Below, one piece after another: positions 62,688 through 64,000 of a stretch of 64,000 bases of DNA. Under the pieces are notes generated by a model. It had not been told where the DNA came from, did not search any database, and saw only the letters and a program-made list of their open reading frames with translations. The DNA comes from Desulfobulbaceae bacterium (GTDB lineage Bacteria > Desulfobacterota > Desulfobulbia > Desulfobulbales > Desulfocapsaceae). The stretch covers positions 1-64,000 of the forward strand of contig JAGXHG010000035.1 of assembly GCA_024636345.1 (NCBI GenBank), in the 5' to 3' direction. The first letter of the stretch is position 1; the number at the start of each line of letters is the position of its first letter. The position numbers were made by a program, and so were the translations under genes.

Positions 62688-63584
62688 ATGTCGAAACAGC
62701 AGGGCGAAAAATCGGTGGAGCAGGAGCGGGCCGAGGAAGAACAGATCTTTTTTTACCGTATCCGTTTTCGAGAGAAAGGGCAGGAGTTTACTGCATCGTC
62801 AGAGCTGCCTGATCTGAAGGCTCAGGAGTCGGTGATGGTCAAAACGGATCATGGCGCTGAACCGGCAAGCATTATAAGCAGAGCCGCGTCCTGTCATGGA
62901 TGTGAACAGAAACGTCGGGCCTCTTATGCCTTGGTAAGACGGGCAAATCAGGAAGAGATAGGGAGATATGAAACCATCACGCCCTGGGAAGAAACGGCTT
63001 TCAGGGTGTGTAAATCACTTATTGAGCAGCATAAACTGCCTATGCGACTTGTGCGAGCTGAACGTTATTTTAACGGCAGTAAGATAGTCTTTTATTTCAC
63101 TGCCAATAATCGGATCGATTTCAGGGACCTGGTAAAGGATCTGGTGTTGGAGTTTCATACCAGGGTGGAGATGCGGCAGGTTGGTGTACGACACGAGACC
63201 AAGATGATTGGTGGCCTTGGCACTTGTGGTCGCGAGTTGTGTTGTTCTGTCTTTATGGATAAATTTGATTCAGTCTCGATCAAGATGGCCAAAGAACAGG
63301 ACCTCCCTCTGAATCCAACCAAGATATCCGGGGTCTGCAATCGCCTGCTTTGCTGTCTGACCTATGAATATTCGACCTATCGCCGGGAGCGGAAAGGGAT
63401 GCCCAAACCCGGCAAGCGGATAAAGATTGGAGAAGATATCTTTCAGGTAAGGCGGCAGCACCCTTTGCAGCAAACCATTCTTGTCAGCGACAGCCAGGGA
63501 GAAAGTCATCTGTTGACCAAGGAACAATGGCAGGACTGTGAACCGGTAAAAGTTGAGGAGAGCGGGAAGAGGGAAAAGAAGTAA
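62688..63584 (+). CDS. ricT: PSP1-domain protein RicT (YaaT)
   Basis: 298 residues with a PSP1 C-terminal domain. Conserved cysteines in GGLGTCGRELCCSVF and GVCNRLLCCLTYEYSTY likely bind an Fe-S cluster, as reported for the Bacillus RicAFT complex that modulates RNA maturation. RicA and RicF partners are not in the window. Its place between holB and metG repeats the order found in Firmicutes and other Desulfobacterota. Confidence 0.9.
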   Translation: MSKQQGEKSVEQERAEEEQIFFYRIRFREKGQEFTASSELPDLKAQESVMVKTDHGAEPASIISRAASCHGCEQKRRASYALVRRANQEEIGRYETITPWEETAFRVCKSLIEQHKLPMRLVRAERYFNGSKIVFYFTANNRIDFRDLVKDLVLEFHTRVEMRQVGVRHETKMIGGLGTCGRELCCSVFMDKFDSVSIKMAKEQDLPLNPTKISGVCNRLLCCLTYEYSTYRRERKGMPKPGKRIKIGEDIFQVRRQHPLQQTILVSDSQGESHLLTKEQWQDCEPVKVEESGKREKK

Positions 63585-63650
63585 GGGCAATTAACCACTA
63601 CCTACAGACAACTAACTACTATCTACTCGTCGCATGTGACGATGTGAGTG

Positions 63651-64000
63651 ATGACAACCTATATTACGACTCCGATTTATTATGTAAATGCCCAGCCCCA
63701 TCTGGGACATGCCTATACCACGATTGTGGCCGATGTCTACAGTCGGTTTTGCAGGTTATGTGGTGACGATGTCCGCTTTCAGACTGGCACCGATGAACAT
63801 GGTGATAAGATCGCCGAAGCAGCAATAAAAGAGCAGGTGTCGCCCAAAGAGTATGTGGATCGGATCAGCGCTCTGTACCGTGAGAGCTGGCCGCAGCTTC
63901 ATATTATCCCGGATAATTTCATCCGGACCACGGATGCAGTGCATATCGAGACGGTCCAGGGTATTCTGCAGCAGGTGTATGACCAGGGTGATATATATTT
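63651..64000 (+). CDS. metG: Methionyl-tRNA synthetase, N-terminal part (3' end outside window)
   Basis: The window contains about 116 codons. The start TTYITTPIYYVNAQPHLGHAY holds the HIGH-type motif (HLGH) and continues with RLCGDDVRFQTGTDEHGDKI, diagnostic of the MetG2 (Bacillus-type) class. The ATG at 63651 directly follows an in-frame TGA; the ribosome site is weak. The KMSKS motif lies beyond the window. Confidence 0.95.
   Translation, partial: MTTYITTPIYYVNAQPHLGHAYTTIVADVYSRFCRLCGDDVRFQTGTDEHGDKIAEAAIKEQVSPKEYVDRISALYRESWPQLHIIPDNFIRTTDAVHIETVQGILQQVYDQGDIY

Overview
The window reads as chromosomal DNA of a Gram-negative, strictly anaerobic sulfur-metabolising bacterium of the Desulfobacterota, most likely near the Desulfobulbales. 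The main evidence is a complete dsrA-dsrB-dsrD set (reductive-type dissimilatory sulfite reductase plus DsrD). Supporting evidence is envelope machinery of a diderm cell (BamD, KdsD, a PBP1b-like enzyme, SecDF, many lipoproteins) and a split F0 operon separated from the rest of the ATP synthase genes. Both ends of the window are cut: the left end holds the last 66 codons of an integron-type tyrosine recombinase, and the right end cuts metG. No rRNA, tRNA or CRISPR array was seen.

Layout. 0-11.4 kb: recombinase tail, class A penicillin-binding protein, TPR lipoprotein, the dnaG-rpoD pair, dprA, rpe and pgi. 11.4-15.4 kb: a sigma70-like promoter, dsrABD with a perfect stem-loop between dsrB and dsrD, a strong terminator, then birA. 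15.4-18.2 kb (minus strand): metK and ahcY of the SAM cycle. 18.3-21.0 kb: an AcuI-like reductase, kdsD, a CooT-like protein and a small His-tailed protein. 21.0-25.2 kb: a membrane protein with a ubiquitin-conjugating-enzyme-like (E2) domain and TPRs on the minus strand, followed past its stop codon by a decayed in-frame copy of its own C-terminus; then a Cys-rich / cyclic-nucleotide-binding / DUF4388-like regulator. 25.2-30.2 kb (minus): HAD phosphatase, YkgJ-type cysteine-cluster protein, fused SecDF, LarB. 30.5-34.8 kb: a split COG2187/COG0645 kinase pair, NIL-ferredoxin, BamD, TrxB and TrxA. 35.1-38.3 kb: hemL, then atpZ-atpI-atpB-atpE. 38.4-44.8 kb: nucleoside-phosphorylase-like protein, rimO, HU/IHF, rluB, ubiD, YjbQ and a glycine-zipper lipoprotein. 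45-49.4 kb: a secreted delta-60-repeat protein with a CFI-box C-terminus, a long AT-rich gap, and a dnaA gene standing alone. 49.6-57 kb: potABCD, an MscS-family channel and an agmatinase-family enzyme, forming a polyamine locus. 57-64 kb: lipoprotein, MTA/SAH-deaminase-type amidohydrolase, ychF, yhaM-like nuclease, holB, ricT and metG.

Several genes fit together. metK, ahcY, the MtaD-like deaminase and possibly the NIL-ferredoxin belong to SAM/homocysteine turnover. The CooT-like protein, the His-tailed protein and LarB suggest nickel handling. potABCD with the agmatinase-like gene handle polyamines. Two kinds of small dispersed repeat were found by eye: a paired-hairpin element (about 55-110 bp) in at least five places, mostly at gene ends, and longer MITE-like inverted repeats in front of the TPR lipoprotein and dnaG. 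The most unusual locus is the E2-like/TPR membrane protein and its decayed C-terminal duplicate. All assignments come from reading the sequence; no database search was run.
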